A stretch of 64,000 bases of DNA from Prostheceraeus crozeri (Eukaryota > Platyhelminthes > Polycladida > Euryleptidae). A program made the translations under genes and the position numbers. The stretch covers positions 186,001 through 250,000 of the forward strand of contig CAJQUW010007823.1 in assembly GCA_907163375.1 (NCBI GenBank), read 5' to 3'. The notes below the pieces were generated by a model, which saw only the letters and a program-made list of their open reading frames with translations, was not told where the DNA came from and made no database searches. This document shows positions 18,301 through 27,900 of the stretch, piece after piece (position 1 is the first letter of the stretch; each line of letters begins with the position of its first letter).

Positions 18301-21300
18301 GTCCCAGGTCGAAATGCGACACTTTGGAAAATTTTCAAAATTTTACCCATACAAAGCCACTCTGACACTTAGGATTTTTTCAGGTGAGCTCCGACCTAAA
18401 ATCTTAAATGGCGTCTCACATATAAACGAAGACAGATATGAACAAGCCGTTTCTTTCACTGAATTTGTCTCACTCTTAGCTTTCAAACGAGCTATTGCAC
18501 GACAAAATCCGTCCACTAGAAGCCAAGATCGAAGCTAGCTCTCCCGAGGGGGGGGGGTCAGTGAAATTTGATGAAAAATGTTTTGGTGAAGGTCCCAGGT
18601 CGAAATGACACACTTTGGAAAATTTTCAAAATTTTACCCATACAAAGCCACTCTGACACTTAGGATTTTTTCAGGTGAGCTCCGACCTAAAATCTTGTAA
18701 CAGCTCTAACTTTTGAACGGCTGGTCCGATTGACTCGCGGCAAAAATGGCGTCGAGCAGTTTTTTCTCCTCTTTCAAACGAGTAGCTGTAAGACAAAATC
18801 CGTCCACTAGAACCAAAGTTAGAAGATTGCTGTCGGGGGGGGGGGGGTCCGTGAAATTTGATGAAAAATGTTTTGGTGAAGGTCCCAGGTCGAAATGCGA
18901 CACTTTGGAAAATTTTCAAAATTTTACCCATACAAAGCCACTCTGACACTTAGGATTTTTTCAGGTGAGCTCCGACCTAAAATCTTGTAACAGCTCTAAC
19001 TTTTGAACGGCTGGTCCGATTGACTCGCGGCAAAAATGGCGTCGAGCAGTTTTTTCTCCTCTTTCAAACGAGTAGCTGTAAGACAAAATCCGTCCACTAG
19101 AACCAAAGTTAGAAGATTGCTGTCGGGGGGGGGGGACGTCAGCGAAATTTGATGAAAAATGTTTTGGTGAAGGTCCCAGGTCGAAATGCGACACTTTGGA
19201 AAATTTTCAAAATTTTACCCATACAAAGCCACTCTGACACTTAGGATTTTTCAGGTGAGCTCCGACCTAAAATCTTAAATGGCGTCTCACATCTAAACGA
19301 AGACAGATATGAACAAGGCGTTTCTTTCACTGAATTTGTCTCACTCTTAGCTTTCAAACGAGCTATTGCACGACAAAATCCGTCCACTAGAAGCCAAGAT
19401 CGAAGCTAGCTCTCCCGAGGGGGGGGGGAGGTCAGTGAAATTTGATGAAAAATGTTTTGGTGAAGGTCCCAGGTCGAAATGACACACTTTGGAAAATTTT
19501 CAAAATTTTACCCATACAAAGCCACTCTGACACTTAGGATTTTTTCAGGTGAGCTCCGACCTAAAATCTTGTAACAGCTCTAACTTTTGAACGGCTGGTC
19601 CGATTGACTCGCGGCAAAAATGGCGTCGAGCAGTTTTTTCTCCTCTTTCAAACGAGTAGCTGTAAGACAAAATCCGTCCACTAGAACCAAAGTTAGAAGA
19701 TTGCTGTCGGGGGGGGGGGACGTCAGTGAAATTTGATGAAAAATGTTTTGGTGAAGGTCCCAGGTCGAAATGCGACACTTTGGAAAATTTTCAAAATTTT
19801 GTCCATACAAAGTCACTCTGACACTTAGGATTTTTTCAGGTGAGCTCCGACCTAAAATCTTGTAACAGCTCTAACTTTTGAACGGCTGGTCCGATTGACT
19901 CGCGGCAAAAAATGGCGTCGAGCAGTTTTTTCTCCTCTTTCAAACGAGTAGCTATAAGACAAAATCCGTCCACTAGAACCAAAGTTAGAAGATCGCTGTC
20001 GGGGGGGGGGGACGTCAGCGAAATTTGATGAAAAATGTTTTGGTAAAGGTCCCAGGTCGAAATGCGACACTTTGGAAAATTTTCAAAATTTTGTCCATAC
20101 AAAGCCACTCTGACACTTAGGATTTTTCAGGTGAGCTCCGACCTAAAATCTTAAATGGCGTCTCACATCTAAACGAAGACAGATATGAACAAGGCGTTTC
20201 TTTCACTGAATTTGTCTCACTCTTAGCTTTCAAACGAGCTATTGCACGACAAAATCCGTCCACTAGAAGCCAAGATCGAAGCTAGGTCTCCCGAGGGGGG
20301 GGGGTCAGTGAAATTTGATGAAAAATGTTTTGGTGAAGGTCCCAGGTCGAAATGACAAACTTTGGAAAATTTTCAAAATTTTACCCATACAAAGCCACTC
20401 TGACACTTAGGATTTTTTCAGGTGAGCTCCGACCTAAAATCTTGTAACAGCTCTAACTTTTGAACGGCTGGTCCGATTGACTCGCGGCAAAAATGGCGTC
20501 GAGCAGTTTTTTCTCCTCTTTCAAACGAGTAGCTGTAAGACAAAATCCGTCCACTAGAACCAAAGTTAGAAGATTGCTGTCGGGGGGGGGGGGGGACGTC
20601 AGCGAAATTTGATGAAAAATGTTTTGGTGAAGGTCCCAGGTCGAAATGCGACACTTTGGAAAATTTTCAAAATTTTGTCCATACAAAGCCACTCTGACAC
20701 TTAGGATTTTTTCAGGTGAGCTCCGACCTAAAATCTTGTAACAGCTCTAACTTTTGAACGGCTGGTCCGATTGACTCGCGGCAAAAATGTCGTCGAGCAG
20801 TTTTTCCTCCTCTTTCAAACGAGTAGCTGTAAGACAAAATCCGTCCACTAGAACCAAAGTTAGAAGATCGCTGTCGGGGGGGGGGACGTCAGCGAAATTT
20901 GATGAAAAATGTTTTGGTGAAGGTCCCAGGTCGAAATGACACACTTTGGAAAATTTTCAAAATTTTACCCATACAAAGCCACTCTGACACTTAGGATTTT
21001 TTCAGGTGAGCTCCGACCTAAAATCTTGTAACAGCTCTAACTTTTGAACGGCTGGTCCGATTGACTCGCGGCAAAAATGGCGTCGAGCAGTTTTTTCTCC
21101 TCTTTCAAACGAGTAGCTGTAAGACAAAATCCGTCCACTAGAACCAAAGTTAGAAGATTGCTGTCGGGGGGGGGGGTCCGTGAAATTTGATGAAAAATGT
21201 TTTGGTGAAGGTCCCAGGTCGAAATGCGACACTTTGGAAAATTTTCAAAATTTTACCCATACAAAGCCACTCTGACACTTAGGATTTTTTCAGGTGAGCT

Positions 21301-21760
21301 CCGACCTAAAATCTTGTAACAGCTCTAACTTTTGAACGGCTGGTCCGATTGACTCGCGGCAAAAATGGCGTCGAGCAGTTTTTTCTCCTCTTTCAAACGA
21401 GTAGCTATAAGACAAAATCCGTCCACTAGAACCAAAGTTAGAAGATCGCTGTCGGGGGGGGGACGTCAGCGAAATTTGATGAAAAATGTTTTGGTGAAGG
21501 TCCCAGGTCGAAATGACAAACTTTGGAAAATTTTCAAAATTTTGCCCATACAAAGCCACTCTGACACTTAGGATTTTTCAGGTGAGCTCCGACCTAAAAT
21601 CTTAAATGGCGTCTCACATCTAAACGAAGACAGATATGAACAAGGCGTTTCATTCACTGAATTTGTCCCACTCTTAGCTTTCAAACGAGCTATTGCACGA
21701 CAAAATCCGTCCACTAGAAGCCAAGATCGAAGCTAGCTCTCCCGAGGGGGGGGACGTCAG
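15350..21760. repeat. 22-unit satellite with AAB higher-order structure
   Basis: The shared motif AGGTGAGCTCCGACCTAAAA recurs 22 times at about 290-bp spacing, from 15481 to about 21583. After it, units are either type A (CTTGTAACAGCTCTAAC) or type B (CTTAAATGGCGTCTCAC). The order is AB, AAB five times, then AAAAB, giving a higher-order period near 870 bp. Each unit carries one run of roughly 8-14 G ending in GACGTCAGCGAAA, TCAGTGAAA or TCCGTGAAA. The many open frames here are by-products of the repeat and are not genes. Confidence 0.9.
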
Positions 21761-22175
21761 CGAAAATTTTTCTCTCCGATTGACTTGAAACTCACCATAC
21801 CGATGCAGAATTTCACGCTGAATCCGAATCTGGCCTCCGTTTTCACATCCGAGCACTGCTTCCACTCGAAACAGCCCATTTTCAACCCATTATTCATCAG
21901 ATTGCACGAAAAACATCACACACTATAGCCTCAAGACAAAACCTGGCGGTCGCCCAAGTCCACCACGACACTCTGTCGTTCCAGAGGGGGGGCGTCAGCG
22001 AACCTTTCGGACCAACTTGGCCGGCAGACCACGACAGACCTCTGTCGTTCCAGAGGGGGGGTCAGACTCAAAGCACCACGGCGGCCGACCACGACACTCT
22101 GTCGTTCCAGAGGGGGGGGACGTCAGCGACGGCGGCCATCTTGCGCGGTCCAGAAGTGGAGTTTTACTTACTACT
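21760..22175 (-). repeat. right terminal inverted repeat, outer segment
   Basis: This is the inverted counterpart of the left end, lying directly outside the satellite array. It carries the same three hairpin repeats and the same terminal bases. Confidence 0.85.
21955..22115. repeat. three hairpin repeats beside G-runs, right end
   Basis: This is the mirror set of the left-end hairpins, at 21965-21979, 22031-22048 and 22091-22105, each followed by CCAGA and a G-run. Confidence 0.8.
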
Positions 22176-22181
22176 TATAGG
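22176..22181. repeat. right target-site duplication TATAGG
   Basis: TATAGG directly follows the right end CTTACTACT and copies the six bases before the left end. A six-base duplication is the size made by Polinton and retroviral-type integrases. Confidence 0.85.
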
Positions 22182-22189
22182 ATTCTTTA

Positions 22190-22930
22190 ACCTATAGATT
22201 GATGTAAGTAAGTAATTAAGTAAACCGTTTATTCAAGATATTGAGAATCAAACATTACAAGCAGTGTGAGAATGCATAAGCTGAGGACAATTACTTCACA
22301 GATAATTAGATAGAAACATAAAAGTAAGAAATTTCTCTTTACAAGGAATCGTTATACCATTTAGTAAGGAAAGGAACAAAAGAGTTAGCTCGCCGTTGAG
22401 AACTTATACTACATTGCTTTAGATGTTGAGAATGAGTCAGAGTCACTGCGAATATGTCATGAATGAAATTACCTATCTGTTTGATAGTCATGAAAGTTTA
22501 CATAGCTCTCTTTTTGCGTCTACTTTTCAGAGTAGGGAAATTCTCGCAGTTACACCGGTGACCGCAAATCAATTGTGTGCTCTTCTATTAATCCTTTCGC
22601 ACTTGTAATTGTTCTTCTCGTTAGGCGCTACAAAAACCTCGCTGTTGTACTCCATGATACTTCGAACGCAGACTTGGTATATTTGGATAAGCTCACTTTT
22701 GGGGAGAATGTTTCTTAACTGACGGATAATGAATAGTCGAATGCTAGCCATCTTACAGATTCCATTAACGTGGAAATCCCATTTCAAGTTCTGCCGGAGG
22801 GTGATTCCAATAAATTTGATTGATTGTTCTTTCTTTGGTAATATGAATGGTGGTGATTCTTTTTCAAAAGCAATGACTCGTTTTATTATTGTCGAGTTCC
22901 AAGCCATTGATAGAGCACCAGGAATTCATA
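22190..22930 (-). mobile_element. LINE 3' fragment (reverse transcriptase C-terminus)
   Basis: On the minus strand, 22907-22569 encodes KFIGITLRQNLKWDFHVNGICKMAS followed by RQLRNILPKSELIQIYQVCVRSIMEYNS. This is the thumb and post-RT region of a non-LTR retrotransposon. Further downstream a degraded frame ends ANSFVPFLTKWYNDSL and stops near 22345. An AATAAA and a TTACT-rich tail lie near 22200-22230. The 5' part is missing, as usual for LINE copies. The clade (CR1/L2 or Jockey-like) is not settled. The copy abuts the right target duplication of the palindromic element. Confidence 0.75.
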
Positions 22931-23979
22931 TTACTTATTTCGACTGATTTCATCAATGTAAATTAATTAATTGCACATAATTTCAATTGCAGTTAATTGA
23001 TGGCTCACAAATGCCGATCTCAATTAATTGACTGATAGGAGCAATTAAATTGCAATCAATTTTTGATAATCCCTGCTTGTAATAAAACAGACTACTTTTC
23101 ATATCAATGTATTGATATTTATGTTTATGATATCTCGCTATTTCCACCACAATCTTTTGTAGAGGCGCTTAATATAATTTAATTATCAGTTCCGAAAACT
23201 GACAAGCATTTCGGGTTGCGCATTTGCATGCCCTCTTCTATTACCTTGATTCACTTCTATGATTGAAGTTGAACTTGTGCCCTATTAGTGAAGGTTCTTC
23301 GAAATTGCAGCAAATTGTTCTCCTTCAATGTTTTGGTTTGCAATTCACATAAATCCTAACTAGCAAGGAAAGGAAAAATCAGAAGTGACTGAAATGTCAA
23401 AACAACTGGCAGTTTGTGAATTGTATGTACTCAGTGAACTGTAGTCGCATGCATCAATTACACGTAAACATAAGATAAATTACACATAAACATAATCATG
23501 CGGCGACCGCACAGAAACGGTGTTGCATGTAGATAATGAGTTGTTAGCGACAAGCAAATTTCAATGGGTGATTGATATTGTTAAAGATTTGTTAGCCTAA
23601 CAATGTTTTTGTGATGTCGCCTCTGAGCTGCTTGGTTGATTTTTATCGATTTTATCGATTATAATTCTGTAAACACAAGCGCAATGTAATTATGGAATAC
23701 CTGTTTTCAAAATATGATAATAATGATAGCCTTTTATTTGGAAAAATAGGAATCAAAGCCAAGCAAATTGATCACAAAATGGTGATGACTGGTAAACGGA
23801 GTAAGCAACTCAAGTAATGTGAATAAAGTTCTTTGATCACGAGATACACTCATGCTGTCCATTTAGATCATTACTGTATATATGATGGAGGAAAAAACTG
23901 TGAAACAATTTTGTCGTCGGCTTGTATACGATATACATGGAATTTAAAATAAACTCCGATCAGATTTTATTATGTGCGA
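22931..23979. other. AT-rich intergenic DNA
   Basis: No convincing gene. Near 22955-23070 the motif AATTAATTG and its variants recur, giving short inverted repeats. TTTTATCGAT is doubled near 23640. Confidence 0.4.
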
Positions 23980-24565
23980 CAGTGGTGGGCAACGCGTGGC
24001 CCGCGGGACACTTGGTTGCCCACCGACCCATGTTCGATGGCCCGCCACCGATCCTAATATCCAAATTGGCCCGCGGACATTGTTTGAATCGGTAATGTGA
24101 AAATGGTCGTATCCGACTTTGACCTTTAAAAGCCTGGAGGTTGAACTTCTTTAGGATTTGCAAAAACATCAACTAATGATTTATTGAGCAATATGATGGC
24201 ACAAAAATTCTCATTCGAATGCTCAAACCATGTTCCGTTCGAAATAAATATCTTCTCAGTATGAATGTAGGTGACATACGTGTATAGTCATCAAATGCGT
24301 GAGTGCTTATTATCACATTACCAATAAGGTCATATTACTATAATTTAATAACACAAAAAAGCTTCCAGAATTAGTTTTCTCTATTCACAGTTCATTTTTC
24401 ATTTAGATTTTAGAATGTAAAATGCAGTTCCAGGATAACAGTTTCGTTGAATACACTGCTGCGGCATACATTTGCAAGTACAGTTATGCCATGTGCTAAC
24501 ACCATGTGCATGTATAGTACAGCATTTCTTATGGCCCTCCATCCCAACTTGGTTGCCCACCACTG
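23980..24565. mobile_element. 586-bp hAT-type MITE
   Basis: The ends are CAGTGGTGGGCAAC and its inverse GTTGCCCACCACTG. The flanking 8-mers are ATGTGCGA (23972-23979) and ATATGCGA (24566-24573), seven of eight identical. An 8-bp duplication and CAGTGG ends are typical of hAT elements. The subterminal GTGGCCCGCGG motif is repeated. No transposase is encoded. Confidence 0.8.
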
Positions 24566-24573
24566 ATATGCGA

Positions 24574-26117
24574 GTAGATTCTTAGACTCATGCGAGAAAA
24601 TTTTTCACCAACAAGTCGATAGATGTATGATGAGTAATGTGTGTTCGCATGCTTGACATTATAATTATCTGATAATTAACTAAATAATTCATCATGATGC
24701 TATGTATGAAACGTGGTGTGCGAATAAGTTTTATGAAGGTACACTGTATTGTCTTTCTCTTCTTCGAGGCAGTAGCAAAAATCATGTTCGAAATAGCGAC
24801 TTTGCTTTCAATTAAGCTACAAATGTTGCTTTTTATGAGCAATTAGAGAAAATCTGAGATAGATTGGCACGATAAGACGGTCGAAATAGCATGACATTTT
24901 TGGATTATTGGCAAGGAATCCGCCGACATCAATGCATCTGTAGTGGACAAAGCCGTTTTTCGCACATGAATTAAAATTTCCAACCATGATGCTCAGTAGC
25001 GCATGCATTTCTCAGACGTCAGCCGCGATTTCATTTTTAACAGCCCCTCAATGTGCGCCAATTTAAATCTACTAATCATACGTTCTGCATCCATCAGCGC
25101 TCATCCCTAAATACTTTCCAATATTTCATGAAATTTTATTTCAATGAAAGTCCTTTTCCGGCCTCATTCCATGCATATATCAATTCTGACTGACGGACTA
25201 ATAGTGAACGACAAGGGAAAGGATTATAAAAACTGAAATCCAAAATGGAAATAATGTTTGAATTGCTTGCTTACTTGCATCGTTCATAACTGTGTAAAGT
25301 CTGCACGATGTCCATGCTCTTCTTGCGATTTTGCAAAATGTTCCAACTTTCTTATATCAAGAAAACATGACGCGCTACTGTTTCTGTATGGGTAGACTGC
25401 TTGTAAAGACAAAAAGCACACTTGATCACCTATTGCAAGAAACTCCTAATTCATTTAGAATTGATGAACTTGGAATTTATCTTCGACACGCTTGAAGATT
25501 TTTGTATCAAATAAACTAATATTGAAGACTTTCATCAGTTGATCAGGGCTATTTGACGTGTGATGTGATCCATTATTGAAGCTGTCATGGTGAATTAAAA
25601 ATTCACGAAAGAAACCTCATATAATTGCGGATCATTAAACTCATTCAATATCATGAGCTGTATTGAAAAACTTAGCAGTACTTCGGTTACTTAAGTTTCA
25701 CCCTTCCACTTTTTCCATTATATTCAAAAAGCATGCTATGTTCCAAAAAGTACTAAATCTGCTTACAAGGAGCTATAGAAAGCAATACATTGCAAGTTAC
25801 AATACCTCAAAGTAATCCTCATTCGCCGACGCAGCATGAACTCACATAAATATCCCACAGATCGAAGTTCATTAATTACAGCTGCATACACATTTGGAAG
25901 TTGTGCTCGCATCTCATTTTAATTTGAAGACCTACGGCATGCTAAGAATGGTAGGGCATTCCCTTTATTATTTTGTATCCTTTTTCCGATATCCATTTTA
26001 CTATCTCAGTGTACATGTTCATAATCTACGATAAAACAAAGCGACATGTGCATCAATTCAGTCTCTAAATCAAGTGTATCATCTTTTGCATGGCAATTTT
26101 ATCTTTAGTGCATTCTA
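24574..26117. other. intergenic DNA without recognised genes
   Basis: Open frames are short and of low complexity. I saw no splice-bounded exon or repeat of note. Confidence 0.4.
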
Positions 26118-27225
26118 CAGGGTGTCCCAAAATTTGCGCAGTATTTGATTTTGCCGTGAGAACGAGACTTTACGTTCAAAAATGATATTTATTCCGAGAA
26201 GCGGAAAAAATATCATGAGGTTATAGTATAGAACGTTCTAGTATTAAAGAAATCATTCAAAAATTCATTCATATTCGGACAATAATATCGCCATTTATAT
26301 AAATAGGCCTACAATATGCATGAGCTTGCAATAAAAGTATCAAAATCACATCTAATGAGCCCAATGTGCGTCATGCGTGCCACGAGTTACACTGCTTCTG
26401 TGATTGGTCAACTGTTAAAATTAATAGCGCACCAGATAAATGCTTTGACAATATGGTTCTAAGCATTCATCACAAAGAAAAATTCTAGCTGTTATCAAAA
26501 ACTTAGTGGACCGTTAATTGCAAGTTATCATTGAGTTAAGAATCAGGTAAAACTCGCTTAGACATTTTTCAACTGCTAATTGCAAGTTATCATTGAGTCA
26601 AGAATCAGGTAAAACTCCCTTAGAAATTGTTCAACTACTTTATGCAAATAGATGGCCAAACTTTATGTGCATGTAAAATAAAGAGATCCATTTGGAGCGT
26701 CACTGTACTATCACACGTCTAATTTCAAAATTTAAAAAGACTTGCAGTCGTCTCGATGTCCCTGGAAAAGGCAGAAAGTTTGAAGTGGAAATCGTGTACC
26801 TTGAAGAGGGTGCAGTGATGGCGCTCAATCTTCGAGCTCATTTAACTTGTCCAGCAGCAACAGTTGCTTTTCTGCCTGAAATTCCGAGATCAGTTTTCAT
26901 AGAATGATGAAAGACAAATTAGGACTTCATGTTAATCCCAGGATTAACTATTGACTGTAAAAACTATTGACGAGCCAAAGAGAAAATTGGCACAAAAGTT
27001 TGATGAAACCAATAATAAAGAAATTACATCGCTGTTGATAACATCCCAGAACAGTAAATACTTTATTACACGAAGATGGATGATATTTTGAACATTCGCT
27101 GCAAATATTAAAACCTCATGATATTCCCATGTTAGGCCCTATTTATCATTATGAAGATGATTTTCGAGCGCAAAAAGTCGCTCTAACATAGAAATTAAAA
27201 GCTGCGCCAATTTTGGTACACTCTG
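26118..27225 (+). mobile_element. 1.1-kb Tc/mariner-like relic
   Basis: The left end CAGGGTGTCCCAAAAT follows TA. The right end is the inverse with about three mismatches over 24 bp, and the TA after it has become CA. Inside, 26692-26907 encodes TITRLISKFKKTCSRLDVPGKGRK, like the second helix-turn-helix of transposases in elements with this GGTGTCCCAAAA terminus. No catalytic domain remains. A 62-bp direct repeat pair lies at 26515-26638. Confidence 0.6.
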
Positions 27226-27249
27226 CATTTCATTCATTATTAATTGTAT

Positions 27250-27900
27250 TTACAATATGACTTCAGATGCTCTTGGTGGACATCGATCTCCTATACTGGA
27301 TTGGCTACCTTGGCGAAGAGTCGACATCATCGCAGTCAGGATGAACCCATATCTGCTCCGTCCGCCGCTGGATCGCCCACTTCAGGGTCGCTCTGCTGAT
27401 GTTCTCCATCAATGGATTATTCCGACGCCGTCGTACTGGTCCAAATAGATCGCTCTTACTTCGGCACCGCGTTGAATGCCTTTTGCCACCAGTCTTCGCA
27501 GTGTAGGAGTCCTCACTTGAATCCTTCTCGCGCAAATCATCATACACGAGAGACATGACAGTAGCTGGATCAAGTGTCAGACTGCCATGAATCGTAGCTG
27601 TACTCGCAAGCTTACTGCATTTTCATTGTCAATGACACCACAAGGGCCAGGCCAAAATATCCATGTTATCCTTCTGAGTCGGCTCTTTTCGAGGGAACTT
27701 CTCCAGTCATTGTAAATAAGGCCACCTCTAATCTTTTCCAATGTGGACATGGAGTCAGTGACGACAACAGCATGCCTGTAAGCATTGAACTCGAGCCAGG
27801 ACAAAGCCTGTCACAGCCCTCACTTCCATGCACATACTGGAGGTCGTAATACGGAACTCGCCGCAATTTTCATGCACCAGCTTGCCACAGACGAACGCCG
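27250..27900 (-). mobile_element. LINE relic with RNase H domain
   Basis: On the minus strand, 27804-27577 encodes VVVTDSMSTLEKIRGG and RRITWIFWPGPCGVIDNENA. These are the TDS and PGH-GV-GNE type blocks of an RNase H domain. Downstream, 27556-27305 encodes a C-terminal piece (DPATVMSLVYDDL, TLKWAIQRRTEQIWV). RNase H after the RT is typical of I-, R1- or Nimb-type LINEs. The two pieces lie in different frames, so the copy is dead. Confidence 0.6.

Larger units (their letters stand above)
846..22175. mobile_element. 21.3-kb palindromic element, Polinton/Maverick-like by its ends
   Basis: The outermost bases are AGTAGTAAGTAAAACTCC on the left and the reverse complement on the right. They are flanked by the exact 6-bp direct repeat TATAGG (840-845 and 22176-22181). 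Most of the left arm (846 to about 8920) reappears inverted in the right arm (about 9880 to 22175). The two 152-residue exonuclease-like products look identical, so arm divergence is low. Six-bp target duplications and AG...CT ends are established Polinton traits, but no PolB, retrovirus-like integrase, ATPase, protease or capsid gene is visible. The family call is therefore by ends only. It may be a non-autonomous derivative moved in trans, or an undescribed relative. The insertion looks recent and the ends whole. The arms differ from each other by a few larger length differences besides the satellite, so at least one arm is not ancestral. Confidence 0.85.

Noticed and set aside
15350-21760. 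Regular spacing as a CRISPR array
   Set aside because: Units are about 290 bp with no spacers, in a eukaryotic genome. It is a satellite.
15245-21865. Many open frames of 60-90 residues on both strands of the satellite
   Set aside because: They repeat with the unit, occur in several frames at once and resemble no protein family. They are by-products of the repeat.
846-22175. The palindrome as an assembly artefact
   Set aside because: The arms differ by substitutions and by structure, and an exact 6-bp target duplication brackets the whole unit. A read-level check would still be worthwhile.
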